DNA from: Diphasiastrum complanatum
Lineage: Eukaryota; Streptophyta; Lycopodiopsida; Lycopodiales; Lycopodiaceae
Length of the DNA: 64,000 nt
Reading direction: 5' to 3'
Assembly: GCA_029204225.1 (NCBI GenBank)
Contig: CM055111.1
Coordinates: 31,180,850 to 31,244,849 of the forward strand
The translations under genes were made by a program, and so were the position numbers. Below the pieces are notes generated by a model. It ran no database searches. It saw only the letters and a program-made list of their open reading frames with translations, and was not told the DNA's origin. The number at the start of each line of letters is the position of its first letter. Position 1 is the stretch's first letter. Below, piece after piece: positions 32,500-43,875 of this stretch.

Positions 32500-32504
32500 G
32501 AAAG
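32500..32504 (+). repeat. Right target-site duplication GAAAG
   Basis: Identical to 27,168-27,172; the old Copia reading resumes immediately after it. Confidence 0.92.
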
Positions 32505-34260
32505 CTGCCTGACAAACCGACAACAATCAAAAGCGAACACATAAGACCCAAAATCAGCCACATGTTCAAAACAAGAAGAGGCTCTTCTATAGATATTGCA
32601 AGAGGGCAAACCACAAAGTCCAAAACTGTCGAATCTTGAAGTTCAACAATGACAAGAGGAAGTAGCCGGACTAGCAAGCCCATGCAGCGAACATGAAATA
32701 GAAGAACCAAGAAGATGATGATGAGCATAAAGTCTTCATGGTGAACCATCGCCATGTCAAACAATCGGAGGAATGGTTCCTCAATTTTGGAGCAATACAA
32801 CACATGACAAGCCATCAAGAATGGTTCATCGATTATTCGGCCTATAGCACCAAAAGATTCGTCTCACCATGGAAATAACAACTCCCACATTATTGAAGGT
32901 GAAGGTACTGTTAGGATGAATTTTTAGAATGGAATGTCAAAACTTGTACCAAATGTATTGTATGTCCCGAACCTAACAACAAATCTATTTTCTGTCAGTC
33001 GAATTAGAGATTTAGGACATAGGGTAGAGTTTCAGATGGATTCCTATCAGATTCTTGATAATAGCAAGAGAGTTCTTGCAATCGGCAAGAGACAAGGATA
33101 TCTCTATAGGTTTAGTCATTGTAATACTGTGGCTGATCATGCTTTAAGCAGTTCGACATCTATCAATAAAGAATTGATTTGGAATTATATACTCGGTCAC
33201 CTTAATCATACATCAATAGGATACATGTCTAGACATTCTTCAGTCCATGATTTATATCAAATTGTTGACCCTCCTGTCTGCCAAAGTTGTATCATAGGAA
33301 AGCATGCAAGAAGGCCATTTAAGTCAAATCAAAAATATATTTTCAAAGATTTGTTAGGCATTATACATACTAATATATGTGGCCCAATGCAAACAACATC
33401 ACTGCTTGGTGCAAAGTTCTTTATTACATTCATAGATGACTATTCGAAAAGAACTGCTGTATGTTTTTTGAAGCAAAAATCTGAAGCCTTCTAGTTCTTC
33501 AAAAAATACAAAGAAAATGTTGAGTTGCAGATAGACAAAAGAATCAAAGCTCTCATGAACGACAATGGCGGCGAATACATATCAAATGAATTCAAGGATT
33601 ATTGCTCAGCCAATGTCATCGAGCAACAGTTTGTTGCTTCCTATTCTCCATAGTCGAATGGACTGGCTGAAAAGAAAAACGGGACCTTAGTTGAATTTGC
33701 CAAATGCATGAAGCCCAAATGATTCTGGCAACATGTTGTTTCAACAGCAACCTATGTGCAGAATCAATGTATAACTAAAGGCCTTTTTGACAACAAACTC
33801 CTTATGAAGTTTTCATTGGATTCATACCTTCAATAAAACATTTGAGAGTATTTGGATGCATGGCATATGCTCATGTCCCAAAGGACAACAAAAATAAAAT
33901 TTTTGAGCATTCATTTGAGACTATTTTTGTTGGCTATTGTACTTCTGATGGCATGTATAGACTGTATAATATAGACACCTATAAAATTTTCATTAACATA
34001 TATGTGACTTTTATAGAAGATCAGTTTATTGATCTAAAGGGCAAGGACCAGATGCAATCTACAATTTCTGCCCCAACAATTGACTCTTCTCGGAAGTCAA
34101 TTTCTATTTCTTCTTGTAGTCACCCAATATAGTCAGGTCCAGAAGAAGAAGAAGAAGAAACTGCAGCCCACTTAGCCAACACAAGGTCAAATTTCGTAGC
34201 TAGAAATGTCAACCAGAAGATCAATAAGAATTCAAATCAAACCTATCCGATACACTGACG
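32505..34260 (+). pseudogene. Zinc knuckle, protease and integrase of the old Copia
   Basis: Resumes the Gag cut at 27,172. A zinc knuckle near 32,590 has lost its first Cys (FYRYCKRANHK). The protease reads WFLNFGAIQHMTSH, with Asn in place of the catalytic Asp. GAG-pre-integrase is open at 32,934-33,494 (VPNVLYVPNLTTNLFSVSRI, then CQSCIIGKHARRPF). The integrase core has HTNICGP, where HTD is usual, then NDNGGEY and NGLAEKKN. Stops follow from 33,492 on, so this is a clear inactivated copy. Confidence 0.85.
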
Positions 34261-34354
34261 AGTTCACACAATATTCCATTTAAGAGTCAACCATAGTTGT
34301 AGAAGCCTTATCACAGGCATATTCAGATCTCTAAAGAGAAGCAATTGACAAAGA

Positions 34355-35268
34355 GTGCAACTCATTGCTAAGGAACAACACTTGGTCACCGACCTGCTAG
34401 CAAACAAAAAGATAATCGACTACAAATGGATCTTCGAAATCAAATATAATGCAGAAGGTAGTATCAACAGAAGGAAAGCTCGACTCGTGGCAAGGGGATT
34501 CTCATGTATTCCCAATATCAACTACTTTGAAATCTTCAGCCTAGTCATCAAGCATAACTCTATTCGACTGCTACTTTCTTATGTTGTTGTAGCAAACCTT
34601 GAGGTACACCCGATGGACCTACAAACGACATTCCTAAATGGAGTCATCGAGGAGGACATCTATATGATTCAGCCAAAAGGCTATAATCTCAATGGTCAAG
34701 AAGACCAGGTATGCAAACTCCACAAAGCTTTGTATGGTCTGAAACAATCTTCTAGAGCATGGTTTCATCGTATCAACACGTTCTTGATCGATCATGGATT
34801 CCAACCTAGCTTTGCGGATTGTAATGTTTATTTCAAAGCTGTTAATCAATTCTTTGTCATCATCACACTTTATGTGGATGATACATTGTTGTTCGGCAAC
34901 AACATTGCTCTGACAAAGGATACAAAGAGGATGCTATCCCAAGAGTTTGAGATGACAGGTCTAGGAGAAGCGCATTATTGTCTCATAATTCAAATCCATA
35001 GAGACAGAAGCAAAGGTCTTCTCTATATCACTTAGCAGAGGTACTTTTATAATTTGGTGACAAAATTCAATTTCATGAATAGCCCATACACAATCCCATG
35101 GATCCAGGTCTAAGGAACAATGCCCTCAGAACGATGAGGAGAAGACAGACATTACGGAGTATTTAGATCAATCTATTATCGGATCCCCGATGTATGCAAT
35201 GATCTCGACCAGGCCAGATCTTGCATACGCCATGAGTTCCTTGATTCAATACATGACCAATCCTGACT
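34355..35268 (+). pseudogene. Reverse transcriptase of the old Copia, truncated
   Basis: Open for 226 codons to 35,035: YKWIFEIKYNAEGSINRRKA, PMDLQTTFLNGVIEEDIYM, ALYGLKQSSRAWFHR and an intact YVDD at 34,871-34,882 (LYVDDTLLFGNN), then FEMTGLGEAHY. After a stop the frame shifts, with YAMISTRPDLAYAMSSL near 35,190-35,240 as the RNase H lead-in. Homology ends at about 35,268. The catalytic motif contrasts with the YDGD of the young element. Confidence 0.88.
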
Positions 35269-36000
35269 TTCAAGGGTTTTCCTGCCTCCTCGTGCCCTCC
35301 TTCCACCATGGCTATCCACGGCCACTAGGGATAATCTTGCTGGCACTATGGTGCCCTCCATCAGCCTTTTACAGCATTAAAAAACATTGTCAATGGAGAA
35401 AGATCCACGATTTTTCACTTGTAAACTCTTGCCTTTGAGGAAAGAGATATATCTTGGGCTACGCTGAGTATTTTCTCAAGCTTTCTATAAGGGAAGCTCC
35501 CTAAAATCCTGCTTACAAGACAAAACACAATGGAAAACACACTATGGAGCAACTAGCCAACCAAGTAGAAGCAACCAATCAACTCTAGAAGCTTCACCCC
35601 CAAGCCAAGGAATAAGAAGCATGAAGGTAAGTAAAACCCTGGCAATGAATCAATGATCACAATGAGGAGTAGGGCGAGTTTGGCCTCAATATATAGAGCC
35701 AAAAACAACCTGGGCACATAGCCATGCATAGCCCTAAGTTCCCTATACATAGATTCACCTAGAATAGAGTCCTAAGCATGGAGCAACTATTCATAGAATC
35801 TCTATTGATAACTCTACACATGCATACATTGTCTCATACCTTGTCTAAACTCCATTTAGTGTGTTCTGGGCCTCACAAGGATATTAGTTACTTTCCGGTC
35901 ACATCCAGTTGTGGCATAACTAACAGCATGATTTATTGGAGTACCATGTATCCAAGACTAGGAGTATACTGAATCCTACTTACTGGCCATGGTCATAACA
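35269..36000 (-). repeat. Probable minus-strand Gypsy-type LTR (partial)
   Basis: On the minus strand a purine-rich tract (ttcaaagagggaagaa, 36,001-36,018 as complement) is followed at 36,000 by TGTTATGACCATGGCC, the expected tract-then-LTR order. The other LTR end was not found. Short frames in it look random. Confidence 0.35.
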
Positions 36001-36018
36001 TTCTTCCCTCTTTGAACT

Positions 36019-37851
36019 GCTTCTATCCTTAGAAGCTCTTCAAACAGGAGAGATTTACAGTTTATTTAACTTTCAATATTGACCGAGAAAATCATTATCG
36101 TTAGTCTGACTTTCATATCAAACAAGTACTAAGAGATAAACCTATTTCCAATCGTTAATCTATGCTTTGGAGTACAAATTCCTCATTCATCTTAATAGAC
36201 TTGTCTGTCTCCTAAGATAACTAGAGATCCAATCAAATCAAGAATTGTACTCAAGCATCTGCAGACCATAAACTGTAGTAGAATAACATCCACTAGATAA
36301 ATTAGATCTTCCACAAATAAAATACTTATCTTGTGAGAATGTCTGTGAGATCCATAGATTCTCAAATAAAATACAGGAGTAGAGAGATTCAAAACACTGA
36401 TCTAAATTCGTACTCAAATAATAGATCAAGAATTAATCAACACACTTAAGAATCATCACAATTCCTTTTAATCCACTGACAACAATGAAGTAACTATTTA
36501 TGATCTGTCAACCATAAATTCGTATGATTTGTCAATCATAATTTTCTGGAATCCAAAATTATACTTAATCATTCATAAGATATTGGAGTATATATTCCAC
36601 ATAACTCTAGAAAAAGTAAGAGTCATTCAAAAAACTTTCCATTAAGAAAATACTGGATTTAGGAATACTTTCAAAACATGATTCTTTAACTGAAGTGCAA
36701 GATTCAAGTTCTATAAACAATAGGTAAACGTATATCAAAATGACAATCATCTTTAGCTACAAAAAACTTTAGATTACAAACTAGAATCACATCTAGATAC
36801 CCAAAGTCCTGCTGAATATCAATTCAGTTATTATTCTTGGATTTATTATGATTCGTTATCCAATTGAGCTCTCTGGGATACAATCACTAATGAACTGAGT
36901 CTCTTCCTTAACTAAGGAATACTCTATCCCAATAATATTGTATACCCAATGCACACAATTGTAACTAATGGACCCAAATGATTCACTAATCATGCGTCTA
37001 CAAGCAATATATAAATCAAAACCATCAGTTTTTGGTGAATCCAATGTCTAGGTGAAGAATTCACTTATACTAGTATGATACCACATTTAGATCCTTACCC
37101 AAATCATTTATAAGTTAATCCATAAATCTTCCATACAAAGATTTGTTAACTCTGCAAGTATTTGTCAAAACAATACTTGATGATATGTTCATGTTCACCG
37201 ACTAGGTTAAGTGAACCAGATAACCTTAGTAACTAGGATTACACAGTAGATTCATACAAAATTAATCGTGCACATATGAGAATAATCTCACTATGACCCA
37301 ATACAAAAACACATTCTTACCTAGTCGATTCCTTGAGAACCCACATATGTTACTCACATATCTTACTGAGATCTTGTAACTCGACTACAAAAGATTTTCT
37401 ATATCTCATGAGTAAATAACATATATGGAAAATCTTTGAGATAAATCCAATCTCAACAATTTTCCAATCCAACTTACCTCTAATTACATAATATCTTCCA
37501 CTCAATCAACCCCTCTTTGATCCTAATACTCAAACTAAGATTCAAATGATCCAATACAGAACTCTCAAACTTAAATCCTGATCAAATTTACTCCTATTCC
37601 AATCAAAACAGAATTAATAGCCTTTGATGTTTTACTATACTACTTATAGATAATGATTCAAATTCCAAACTTGTTCTAGTTCCAGATTGTCCACACAATC
37701 CCTAGAGAATTTCTCATATTCGAAAAGTTCCAATTAGGCATCTTACTCTAAATCTATTAGAAATTACTTTCAAACCACATCTCATTTCTATACCACAGTT
37801 GGTTCTTTTCCGAAAACTACGCAAACCAAAGATTCCCAAATAGAAATTTAT
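36019..37851. other. AT-rich sequence without recognised genes
   Basis: About 1.8 kb of AT-rich sequence with no frame above 66 codons and no motif I can name. It resembles the following repeat in composition, so may be further noncoding interior of the same large element. Confidence 0.4.
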
Positions 37852-39694
37852 CCACCACTTCACCACTGCTTTTAAAGAAATTATCAATTAGAATAAAAGT
37901 TAACTGGAAAGATGATATATAAAAATATCCAAATCCAAGAAAAGTCAGTAGTAAGTGCTTCCACTAAAAGGATTCACTTCATTACAAACAGAACTTCTCC
38001 TTCAAATATTTTCAATCTGAATGATAGAAGTTACTATTCCATCGAAATCCATTTATGTAACAGAGATATTCTAGGTTTAAGAAATTGAAACATTTTAACC
38101 TTAGAATTTATCTGAATTCCAAGTCTATTCACACAAGTAGTAATTTATATGACATAACAGTCTTTTAGAAAAATAACTTCATGTTAGAAAGAATCATATA
38201 AATCAGTCTGATATCTTATATTCGAGAAATCACTAAGAAGTAAAGGATTAATTACGAAAGCGAGACATAGACTTGAGGACCTCTAATTTTGTAAATAATG
38301 AGATACCACATTGGAATCTAGATTAAACCTCAAAATTTTTCAAAATATCTCACATTTGATCGAATGGTTTTCTTTTTTCCCATATCATGACTAGGTACTA
38401 AAACACACCATTGATCATCAGATCTTTACAGTCCTAGAATTCTCTTTCCAAAATTACTGATGTCCCATACATCATCTTTTCCTTCCAGAAAATCCTTAAC
38501 CGCCTTATCTGATATTCTAGAGATCCATTGATCATCTAGTTGTCCTATAATCACTATAGGTTATTATCACTTATTTCCAAAACACTGGAGAATCCATTTA
38601 TTCAGATGACTGGCATGCCTATCAGATGGATAATACGAATCCACATCTGATCCTGTGATATAAACAGAAGAATTACCATGGTTAAATATTACATCCTGAT
38701 CCTTTATGGTTAATGAATAAGCTTCAAATTCCCTGCTGATGCATCAAATCTAGGGACAAGCTTCTGTCAACTAACAGATCCAATGTAATCCATGTATCAG
38801 ATTCCACTTTTAGCCTCACAATTGACATCCAAAACTGCGGATAACTCAATGGTCACAAAGATATCAGTTACGAGTTCAACTGAATGAATTCAAACCAGGA
38901 CATCAATAACCACTATTAAGCAATTATTTATAGGGATTACCAAAATCCTAACTGTGAAATACATTTCCTGATACTACTTTCTACCATTTGATGTCCACTC
39001 TTCTTCCTTCCTCAGAATTTTCAGTTCTCTGGAAATCTATTTCAGCTAAGGTACCAAAAAGACGCAATGACAGTAGTAAATGTTTAAAAATCAGTTACTA
39101 TAGGAAAAAGTCCAAAACAATTTATGTTATATCAAAAATCATTTACTAGTATGTGAAACCGTACTAGTATGATCTTTTAAATATAACTCACCATAGGATT
39201 TTACTGGAAATGAATTCAGTTATTTAATTTCTATTACGGCAAATTTTCCAATCAAATTGGACTATTTTTTCTTTTTATTGACTGGTTTGGCATTACTTCG
39301 TTAATATTGATAAAACCTATCCAAACACAGAATATAAAATTACATGAATGGAAATCCCACCAATAGAATTTCAATAGATCTTGAACCATATCCTGTCAGA
39401 TTTACTGTCTAGATAAAGAATACTATTCCCACTCATTCAATCTGGTCATTTCAAATTGTTTGACGATTTTAATCAAATTTAACGAGTATCTTGCACAAAC
39501 ATTTTTTTGACTGATTTCTAGCGATCAACATCGATTAGAAAACTATTAGCCAAGTAACTTTCAAATTTTTACCAAATTGAAATTCAACAACAAAGAAAAA
39601 AATTCAAATTTTAACTTTCAATCTGGGAGTTCCCAACTCCAAAAGTAAAAAGAATGACAATACAATAAACATGTCGGCAATTTCATTGCGGTTC
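37852..39694. repeat. AT-rich 1.9-kb noncoding repeat, copy 3
   Basis: Matches 5,006-6,883 and 20,346-22,230 (landmark aagtgcttccactaaaagga). More diverged, with a ~30-base deletion near 39,123. It ends abruptly at a gag fragment, so it was cut independently of units 1 and 2. Confidence 0.75.
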
Positions 39695-39960
39695 TTGTTA
39701 TTCAAAAGACATTGCCAAGTATTTTGGACATGCAAGAAATCTTGGTGAATAAGGAGTTTAGGCTTCTATCAAGAGGAGGATCCACTTCCACATCTCAACC
39801 TGGAAAGGAGGAGGCTATGTTCTCAAAGGGCAAGTTCAAGGGCAACAACAAAGGCAAGTGATCTAAAGGACAATCTCAAGCTACTTTTGTTGGCAAGAAG
39901 AAAGATAAATCTAAGCTTAAATGCTTCTATTGTGGAGTCAAAACATGGCAAGGTTGCCAT
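39695..39960 (+). pseudogene. Copia gag fragment near the intact BPS1-like gene
   Basis: IQKTLPSILDMQEILVNKEF, then GKEEAMFSKGKFKG, a stop, and the zinc-knuckle start KLKCFYCGVK. Nearly identical to the fragment at 13,416-13,553 and same family as the young Copia. It breaks off in the zinc knuckle. The next 360 bases (39,961-40,318) show nothing recognisable. Confidence 0.82.
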
Positions 39961-40318
39961 CGATGGGACCAAGTCCCGACATTTGTGACACTGCGCAGCA
40001 CATATATGACGTAGTGTACTTATGACAAGGATGTGTGTACATTGTAAAAATTGAAAAGTACTGTATTGATAGATTTCTGCTATCGTAGGACACTTAAGAT
40101 TTTAATTCCAATAGTTTGTCCTTTCATGAATTGTATCCCTAGGGAGCAATCACAAATTTGAGTTTATTGAACTTATGCCTTAAACAATTGCAATTGATGA
40201 TCATATGCCTATAGCTCGTAGTGATGAAATTAAATTTTTTTGTTGTAATTAATAAATTATATTGTTCATGCTCTTTTTGATTGAAAGACACTTAACGAAT
40301 TAACTTATCTTTTTGGCT

Positions 40319-40610
40319 TGTAAAACTTTGTGCCCGTTCAGATATATTCTAAGCAAAATGCTGACGCAATGCTAATAGTACAAAGGAGCCATAGTAAAGG
40401 CCATGAGCAATTGAGACAGAGCAATCACAATTACAATTTTCTCTACCAAGTAAATTGTAGACCTCAATTATCTTGCCTTTCATGAATATAAACAACGATA
40501 AAAGATGTTCTATTTTTGTCAGTTAATTTGATGCCATGTTACTCCTCAACATCCAGCTAGTAAAGAATCTTGCAATAGTCATTCTAGATGTGCAATTAGC
40601 GAAGAATCAC
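40319..40610 (-). other. 3' flank of the BPS1-like gene
   Basis: Downstream sequence that is duplicated with the gene's last codons at 8,453 and 23,823. It probably contains the 3' untranslated region; no clear polyadenylation signal is singled out. Confidence 0.5.
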
Positions 40611-41555
40611 TCAACAAACTTTCGGTACTGCAGAAATGAGTTTTGTCCTACCCGCTACTATGTCATCAAAAAGATCACCTACGGTGCACTCCAAACTTTC
40701 CAAACCACAGTTGAGACTGTTTAAGCTATGCCGGAGCTCCGTAACATCTGACATTCGCAATTCGAACGAGCGCAGAACCTGTTCTCCAAATGACTGAAAT
40801 TCAATGAAAAAATTATCCACATGAGCTTGCATGTTTCCAAATTCTCTTAGAAGGATTTTCTCTTTCGTTTCCTCACTGAACCGCAAGCCAATTTGTTCGA
40901 TAAGCCTTTGATGTGAATTAGACGTAGATTTAGCCCATTCGCCCGTCGAACAAATCGCAATCAGTTTAGCGGAGTAAGAACTATCCATGTGAAGGAGTCC
41001 AAACAGAAGAATCACTGAAACGAAAGAAATTATGCTCTTCATGGGGTAAATTACTGCGCAAGGATGAAATTGCTTTGCATATCTGCTACCAAAATTCCAA
41101 AGCTCCTCCTCTGCCTCAAGTTTCATATCAACAAGTTGCTTGTTTGCTTGATGTATTCTGGACATCTCTCGTCGGCAATGATTTAGAGCCTGAACTATGG
41201 TATCATAATCATGCCCACCTACTTGAAGAGCTTCAACAGCTATATGGACTACCCGCCCATAAATTCGCAATCTGGAAATACCCGTCATCAAAGCTTTATA
41301 AACATTCATAAGTCGCACTGTCTCATCCATCAGAGTACTAAAGCATTTTAATGGAAAAACAACCTTCTCCGGTAGATCCAAAACAGCTGCAAGAGAAGAT
41401 CTGAGAATATCCACAGCATACTGCATCCAGTCTATTGTGAAAAACTTATCTCCAATTGACTCTTCCAATTTTTGCAGACATGGCGACAAATTGTCGTGAA
41501 ATGACATATTGGCAGCACCATGACCGTGAGATCGCAGCGAATTTACAAAAACCAT
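40611..41555 (-). CDS. BYPASS1/ROH1-like (DUF793 family) protein
   Basis: A single 314-codon open exon with no in-frame stop. The start is the first ATG after a TATA box and GA-rich leader. The layout follows the plant BPS1/ROH1 family: an N-terminal helical part with FTIDWMQYAVDILRSSL (39-55) and MDETVRLMNVYKALMTGISR (76-95), then RVVHIAVEAL. A central segment (CAVIYPMKSIISFVSVILLF, ~166-185) is strongly hydrophobic and could span or touch a membrane. EWAKSTSNSHQRLIEQIGLR follows, and the C-terminal helical part ends in DDIVAGRTKLIS. Length is near BPS1 proteins (~350) and below ROH1 (~400). Family members act in root-to-shoot signalling control (BPS1) or bind exocyst Exo70 (ROH1); the role here is inferred from family only. 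It is the only plausible functional host gene in the window. Confidence 0.85.
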   Translation of the reverse strand: MVFVNSLRSHGHGAANMSFHDNLSPCLQKLEESIGDKFFTIDWMQYAVDILRSSLAAVLDLPEKVVFPLKCFSTLMDETVRLMNVYKALMTGISRLRIYGRVVHIAVEALQVGGHDYDTIVQALNHCRREMSRIHQANKQLVDMKLEAEEELWNFGSRYAKQFHPCAVIYPMKSIISFVSVILLFGLLHMDSSYSAKLIAICSTGEWAKSTSNSHQRLIEQIGLRFSEETKEKILLREFGNMQAHVDNFFIEFQSFGEQVLRSFELRMSDVTELRHSLNSLNCGLESLECTVGDLFDDIVAGRTKLISAVPKVC

Positions 41556-42273
41556 GGCGGTGTTTCTTCAGGCAGAGTTAAGGAAGCAACCTTTGCCGTC
41601 TGTGTATTTTGCAGAAATCAAGGTTAGGCTACCGGCCTACCGCTGTACCTTCTGAAATAGCTTGAGAACGTTGTCAAGAAAAAAAAATTATGAAGTAAAA
41701 TTCGCCTTGAGATTGTCGACGAACCCAGCTACGGATTATCACTGACTCAGAGGTTCGAAGGAATTTATTGAGTTCCGCCCTCTGTCTCTTACATTCAACA
41801 CGTCTGAATTCAAGTAAGTCTGTTCTTGGCAAATCGTTCGCGCTCTCACTCTCGCTCACTCGATCTCTCTCTCTCTCAATCAAATGTGTGGTGTTCTCTC
41901 TATCGATCTCTATTTATATGCTATTTGGACACCTTCAAAACCCTAGTCGTTACATAATATGTAGTACCCTAGAACGTGACTTAATGCATATTGGACCCCT
42001 AAGAGGGCTAAAACTTCGGACCAAAAAACACTTTGGATACCAACCCAACAAAGTGATCCAAGGGAGTTGCCTGGAATATGACTAGTTAATAGAATGCCAT
42101 GGTTAACCTCGGTACTCGCTATTTATTTAGATAGGTCGGACTATGCATCGCATTTTCAAGTTGCACCGCATGCCAAAGTGCTATTTGTCTTTCAAAGAAA
42201 AGCAAATATGTCAACAAGGTGAGGATGAGGATCTTCAGCTAGAGCCTCCTACATCATGGGTGACTAGGAGGAG
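41556..42273 (-). promoter_or_regulatory. Promoter and leader region of the BPS1-like gene
   Basis: The minus strand has a strong TATAAATA box at 41,911-41,918 in catataaatagaga. That predicts a transcript start near 41,880 and a leader of about 325 bases containing a short GA tract (41,864-41,878 as CT on plus). The region matches 14,205-14,938, and its distal part also matches 1-60 and 15,141-15,400. Confidence 0.7.
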
Positions 42274-43020
42274 CTGCACACAGTTGGCTTCTAGAGGCCT
42301 TAACAAGCAGAGCTCTTTCAAACAATCAGGCCCTCAGGGCTCTATGCCTGTGTGTTTTTTTTTCTTAAGGGTAAACAAGATAGGGAAATATCCAATGATT
42401 TTGACAGGCACAAAAATGGCCTCAAGCAGAACTAGAGATATGTACTCTGCTTTTTGACAGGCCCACGGGGTATTGGATCCCAAACAGATCAATAACTTCT
42501 CAAAAAACTAGCAATGAATAGGCTCTGTTCATTGGGCATCCCTCAAAACTACTGACAAAGCTTTGAAAGCCTTAGTGCAATAAACAAGGCAATGACTGCC
42601 TTCTTGGATAACAAACAATCTTTAAATAAATCACAGAACCTTGTGAATGTAACAATAAAGCTTTCCACAATTGCAAGCTTTGTAGACACAAGATTAATAA
42701 CAACAATCTACAGGATTAATCCCAATGCAATCTACACCCTTCCAAGATCTGCAACCAAATGTTAGAGATGGCAGAAAAAACAATTCACAAATCCACAAAC
42801 AGTGGTAACACAATGCTAAAGGGAAAAACAGATCAATAGCAATGAAAATGAACAGAATTTAGAGTAAAGATCCAACAAAGAAATTAGAGTGGAAGGCACC
42901 AAGCAGATCAGCCTCTTCTCCTTTCCTCCTCCTTGTCTCGTGGATTGAGCACAAATAGGAAGTGGAAGAGATGGGAGGCACCAAGCACAACAACTTCTAC
43001 TCCTTCCTTTTCTTTCCAAG

Positions 43021-43090
<70 letters not shown>

Positions 43091-43332
43091 AGAAGATGAC
43101 AATGAACAATGGTATGCTGTCCCACACGCCTCCCTATACGTAGGGGTTCAATGGGCTGGAGGTGCACCCCTTCAAGAAATGGGGCACCTCCTTATGACTT
43201 TTCAAAAACTGACTCTAAAAATAGGGCACTGGCCCAAATTCGGTTTTCAGCACCTAGCTTGGCCTCAACTTGCAGTTTCAAAGTCAAGTTGGGTCCTATT
43301 TATGATTTCAGTTTTTATGGGCTCACGGCCAA
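42274..43332. other. Apparently single-copy sequence with a long CT microsatellite
   Basis: No gene recognised. An uninterrupted CT run of about 68 bases lies at 43,022-43,089. The overlapping frames rich in Ser-Leu or Arg-Glu are products of the dinucleotide repeat, not genes. Confidence 0.5.
43022..43089. repeat. (CT)n microsatellite
   Basis: About 34 uninterrupted CT units, likely highly polymorphic. Confidence 0.97.
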
Positions 43333-43605
43333 GTTTTTAATTGGTATTGGAAGGCGTATAGGACTCGAAATAGCCAAAATGGCTAGTCATGTTCTGTGTA
43401 GCTCCGGAGTTCAGAAACCAGGAGCTGTCGTTGGATGTTCTTTGATGGCTAGTCATTAAGGCATCATTATCCGATTCTTGAACTGACTGTGGTGCTTTTG
43501 TACCTGCATTGGCCACTTGTTTTGACTGCCCCTTGTTGTTGTTCTTTTCTTGCAGTATGCGGCAATCTTGGATCTTGTGGTTGGTTCATCGGAATGTCTG
43601 CAGAA
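43333..43605 (-). pseudogene. Copia protease-region fragment
   Basis: Matches 2,630-2,885 and 17,970-18,220: minus-strand zinc-knuckle/protease neighbourhood (SRATQHMTSH-type text). It ends at an LTR-like fragment and is repeated again at 44,000. Confidence 0.6.
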
Positions 43606-43610
43606 TAGAC

Positions 43611-43875
43611 TGACTCAAGAACTTCACTTCATTCCATTTCAAACAAGTATGCGAGAGCAAATGCTCTTTATATAGCCTCGTAGATGTTCTAAATATGAAA
43701 TAACCGTCTTAAGTTCCATAACCACTTCTTGGCATTGGACCTTCAATAATCGCAAGCCTGCATCCATTGGTGAGTGAGCTAGTTTACAATTGATCAGATT
43801 GTTTGTGATAAGGGTATAATGAAGATACCGTTGCTGCGTGATAGAGATCTGCCTTCTCGCTCTGTCTCAGCGAAT
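43611..43875 (-). repeat. LTR-like and adjoining fragment
   Basis: Same landmarks as 470-720 (tatatagcctcgtagatg, then caataatcgcaagcctg), inserted between two Copia protease-region pieces. Confidence 0.5.

Larger units (their letters stand above)
26414..35268 (+). mobile_element. Old Copia element, 3'-truncated, host of a nested insertion
   Basis: 5' LTR at 26,414-26,672, Met primer site, then Gag, zinc knuckle, protease, GAG-pre-integrase, integrase and reverse transcriptase on the plus strand, broken by the young element at 27,173-32,499. RNase H is cut off near 35,268 and no 3' LTR follows. The left edge is placed where the repeat shared with 9,031 and 24,400 (tcctttt.gtctcaaat) diverges, so the left target-site copy would be caaat. 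Own length without the insert is about 3.5 kb. Confidence 0.8.

Noticed and set aside
42816-43127. Arg-Glu or Ser-Leu rich frames over the CT tract, and similar ones at 48,957 and 49,364
   Set aside because: They are translations of pure dinucleotide repeats with no flanking protein-like sequence.
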